DNA of 64,000 nt, taken from the NCBI RefSeq assembly GCF_013394655.1, contig NZ_CP053351.1:2262501-2326500 (forward strand), in the 5' to 3' direction. A program made the position numbers and the translations under genes. Every line of letters starts with the position of its first letter. Position 1 is the first letter of the stretch. This document shows positions 61,952-64,000 of this stretch, in pieces. The notes beneath the pieces are model-generated. The model saw only the letters and a program-made list of their open reading frames with translations. It searched no databases and was not told the origin of the DNA. This DNA comes from Winogradskyella schleiferi (lineage in GTDB: Bacteria > Bacteroidota > Bacteroidia > Flavobacteriales > Flavobacteriaceae).

Positions 61952-62138
61952 TTTTTTGAGTATCAATTTAAACCATTTGGTCACAGTAAGCCCTTCCACT
62001 AAGCTCAGGATAAAATAAAGTCGAAGTGCTTTTAAAAAAATAGTATCACACAAATAATACAAAGAAGTCTCTAAGTTCCACAAAGAATTTGAAACTATAT
62101 AAAATATAAATTACCAGACACCGCTTTGCGCCTTGGCT

Positions 62139-62154
62139 CCTGATAGCTATCGGG
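62139..62154. repeat. REP-like hairpin CCTGATAG/CTATCGGG
   Basis: An 8-bp stem with one G.T pair lies in the spacer before the carboxyltransferase gene. The spacer 61952-62183 also contains CCACTAAGCTCAGGATA, another frequent flavobacterial repeat fragment; no gene is seen there. Confidence 0.5.
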
Positions 62155-62183
62155 ATTGCAAGAAAAAATAAAATTAAACAAGC

Positions 62184-63725
62184 ATGAACAACAACATCAA
62201 AACCCTCAATACTAAAATAGAACAAGCCAAATTAGGAGGAGGTCAAGCAAGAATAGATAAACAACACCAGAAGAAAAAACTAACCGCAAGAGAACGTGTA
62301 ATGTATCTATTAGACAATCATTCTTTTGAAGAAATAGGCGCGTTAGTCACACACAGAACCAAAAGTTTTGGAATGGACAAGCAAGTTTTCTATGGCGATG
62401 GTGTGGTCACAGGTTACGGAACAGTCAACGGCAAATTGGTTTACGTTTTTGCTCAAGATTTTACCGTTTTCGGCGGTTCTCTATCTGAAACCCATGCCGA
62501 AAAAATCTGTAAGATTATGGATATGGCTGTTAATGTTGGAGCACCAATTATAGGTCTTAATGATTCTGGTGGCGCACGTATTCAGGAAGGTGTAAGGTCA
62601 TTGGCTGGGTATGCCGATATATTTTATAGAAATGTACAGGCTTCTGGAGTGATTCCTCAAATTTCTGCCATTATGGGTCCTTGTGCTGGTGGAGCCGTTT
62701 ATTCGCCGGCTATGACAGATTTTACATTGATGGTTCAAGATACTAGCTATATGTTTGTTACAGGTCCTAACGTGGTAAAAACAGTAACCAATGAAGAGGT
62801 AACAAGTGAAGAATTAGGTGGCGCAAGTGTGCATTCGTCCAAATCTGGTGTCGCTCATAAAACGGCCACCAATGATGTGGAATGTTTAGAGCATATTAAA
62901 AAACTGTTGGGTTATCTGCCGCAAAGTAATAAAGAAAAAGTAGAGGCACTTCCATTTGAACTTAAGGAAGAAGTTAGAGAATCCTTAGCAACCATAGTTC
63001 CTGAGAATCCTAATAAACCCTACGATATGCATCAAGTGATTGAAGGTATCATTGATGAGGATTCATTTTATGAAATCCATAAGGATTATGCAGAAAACAT
63101 CATCGTAGGATTTGCGCGTTTAGGAGGAAGAAGTATTGGGATTGTAGCTAACCAACCGATGTTTTTAGCTGGTGTATTGGACGTAAACAGTTCTAAAAAA
63201 GCAGCTCGTTTTGTACGTTTTTGCGATTGTTTCAATATTCCCTTGTTGGTATTGGAAGACGTACCAGGATTTTTACCAGGAACTGACCAAGAGTGGAATG
63301 GTATTATTGTTAACGGTGCAAAATTATTATACGCCTTCAGCGAATCAACTGTCCCAAGAATTACCGTAATTACCAGAAAAGCCTATGGAGGCGCTTACGA
63401 TGTAATGAATTCTAAACACATTGGCGCAGACATGAATTTCGCTTGGCCAAATGCCGAAATCGCCGTAATGGGCGCTAAAGGAGCTGCGGAAATTATATTT
63501 AAGCGCGACATCTCTGCGGCAGAGGATAAAGAAGCCAAATGGAAAGAAAAAGAAGCGGAATATGCAGAACTTTTCGCCAATCCATACAGTGCAGCTGAAC
63601 GTGGTTTTGTAGATGAAGTCATCTTACCTAAATATACCAGACGTAAATTAATAAAAGCGTTTAGTATGCTTGAAAATAAGGATGTTGTACGTCCTAATCG
63701 TAAGCATGGAAATATTCCACTTTAA
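62184..63725 (+). CDS. Acyl-CoA carboxylase beta (carboxyltransferase) subunit
   Basis: The 513-residue crotonase-fold protein transfers carboxyl from biotin to an acyl-CoA. The two halves carry the oxyanion-hole segments [18 protein letters not shown] and [16 protein letters not shown] (N-terminal) and [12 protein letters not shown] with [11 protein letters not shown] (C-terminal). The length and motifs fit the propionyl-CoA/methylcrotonyl-CoA carboxylase family. With the carrier and carboxylase upstream it completes the holoenzyme; the 258-nt spacer makes a separate promoter possible. Confidence 0.95.
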   Translation: MNNNIKTLNTKIEQAKLGGGQARIDKQHQKKKLTARERVMYLLDNHSFEEIGALVTHRTKSFGMDKQVFYGDGVVTGYGTVNGKLVYVFAQDFTVFGGSLSETHAEKICKIMDMAVNVGAPIIGLNDSGGARIQEGVRSLAGYADIFYRNVQASGVIPQISAIMGPCAGGAVYSPAMTDFTLMVQDTSYMFVTGPNVVKTVTNEEVTSEELGGASVHSSKSGVAHKTATNDVECLEHIKKLLGYLPQSNKEKVEALPFELKEEVRESLATIVPENPNKPYDMHQVIEGIIDEDSFYEIHKDYAENIIVGFARLGGRSIGIVANQPMFLAGVLDVNSSKKAARFVRFCDCFNIPLLVLEDVPGFLPGTDQEWNGIIVNGAKLLYAFSESTVPRITVITRKAYGGAYDVMNSKHIGADMNFAWPNAEIAVMGAKGAAEIIFKRDISAAEDKEAKWKEKEAEYAELFANPYSAAERGFVDEVILPKYTRRKLIKAFSMLENKDVVRPNRKHGNIPL

Positions 63726-63727
63726 GC

Positions 63728-64000
63728 TTATATCTTAGCCTGAAACGTATATAAATCGTAATAACGACCTTCAGCTTTTAACAACTCATCATGGGTGCCT
63801 CGTTCCGCGATTCTACCATTTTCTATGACTAGAATTTGATCCGCTTTTTTGATGGTGCTCAAACGGTGGGCTATGACAATGGTAGTTCTATTATTTGTTA
63901 ATTCGGATAAACTTTTTTGAATCAACCCTTCACTTTCGGTATCTAAATTCGACGTCGCTTCATCCAAAATAATAATCTTGGGATCTGCTAATATCGCTCT
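63728..64000 (-). CDS. ABC exporter, C-terminal part
   Basis: The minus strand from the window's edge reads [20 protein letters not shown], then the D-loop and H-loop ([20 protein letters not shown]) and a C-terminus [12 protein letters not shown]. It is the end of a nucleotide-binding domain of an MsbA/LmrA-type exporter with a normal Walker B glutamate (LDEA), in contrast to the exporter at 50515. The stop lies 2 nt after the stop of the convergent carboxyltransferase gene. The N-terminal part is outside the window. Confidence 0.92.
   Translation of the reverse strand, partial: RAILADPKIIILDEATSNLDTESEGLIQKSLSELTNNRTTIVIAHRLSTIKKADQILVIENGRIAERGTHDELLKAEGRYYDLYTFQAKI

Overview
The window is AT-rich, densely packed chromosomal DNA from a member of the Bacteroidota, most likely a marine Flavobacteriaceae (the neighbourhood of Winogradskyella, Psychroserpens or Olleya; genus is inference). 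The evidence is protein content typical of that family (DUF4856/imelysin/HTTM iron cluster, E1 alpha-beta fusion, long NusB, PUR-type protein, leucine dehydrogenase, CrtY-type lycopene cyclase), promoters of the Bacteroidota type (TTTG, about 19 nt, TAnnTTTG) and A-rich leaders without Shine-Dalgarno sequences. No rRNA, tRNA, CRISPR array, prophage or transposase was found; almost everything looks like core genome.

Layout. 1-4.4 kb: a leftward cluster of three SurA/PpiC-like periplasmic chaperones followed by a MoxR ATPase. 4.6-5.3 kb: two small rightward genes. 5.5-10.5 kb: a leftward operon of M1 aminopeptidase, two tandem patatin-like lipases and lycopene cyclase. 10.7-17.4 kb: recG, a small stress-type operon (Pmp3-like micro-protein, NAD(P)-binding protein, DJ-1/PfpI protein), a divergent Nramp-like transporter and guaB. 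17.5-23.8 kb: a leftward iron-type locus (DUF4856 lipoprotein, imelysin, HTTM membrane protein, TonB receptor) with a strong internal terminator. 24-33 kb: HMG-CoA lyase, LysE exporter, pyrD, universal stress protein, pepT, two small domain-of-unknown-function genes, a secreted protein and a DEAH helicase. 32.8-34.8 kb: an orphan ExbD, a 3D-domain protein, three micro-ORFs (two clearly duplicated) ending in a strong terminator, and Hsp20. 35-46.5 kb: branched-chain-type E1 dehydrogenase, a 2OG-Fe(II) oxygenase, a four-gene run (SUI1, DUF1835, nucleoside phosphorylase, signal-less binding protein), ung, YfcC transporter, mutS2 and a DCC protein. 46.9-52.7 kb: nusB, DUF1573, yajC, leucine dehydrogenase, an ABC exporter and a PUR-type nucleic-acid binder. 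53-57.4 kb: CsaA, thioredoxin-like protein, an accessory islet (serine hydrolase and an orphan protein) with integron-like flanks, hemolysin III/TrhA and DUF4294. 57.5-64 kb: M42 peptidase, Nudix, PrsW, a biotin-dependent acyl-CoA carboxylase (carrier, carboxylase, transferase) and the end of another ABC exporter.

Functional themes are envelope protein folding and lipid turnover, iron acquisition, amino-acid (particularly branched-chain) catabolism feeding acyl-CoA carboxylation and HMG-CoA cleavage, and nucleotide synthesis. Intergenic regions carry several short repeat families: 7-bp tandem arrays just after stop codons, a dispersed TGAAATTCGTG family forming large inverted repeats, and REP-like hairpins. 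The best candidates for something undescribed are the micro-ORF array at 33.9-34.3 kb and the serine-hydrolase islet at 54.0-55.6 kb. All functional calls rest on reading the sequence and memory of protein families; no database search was run.
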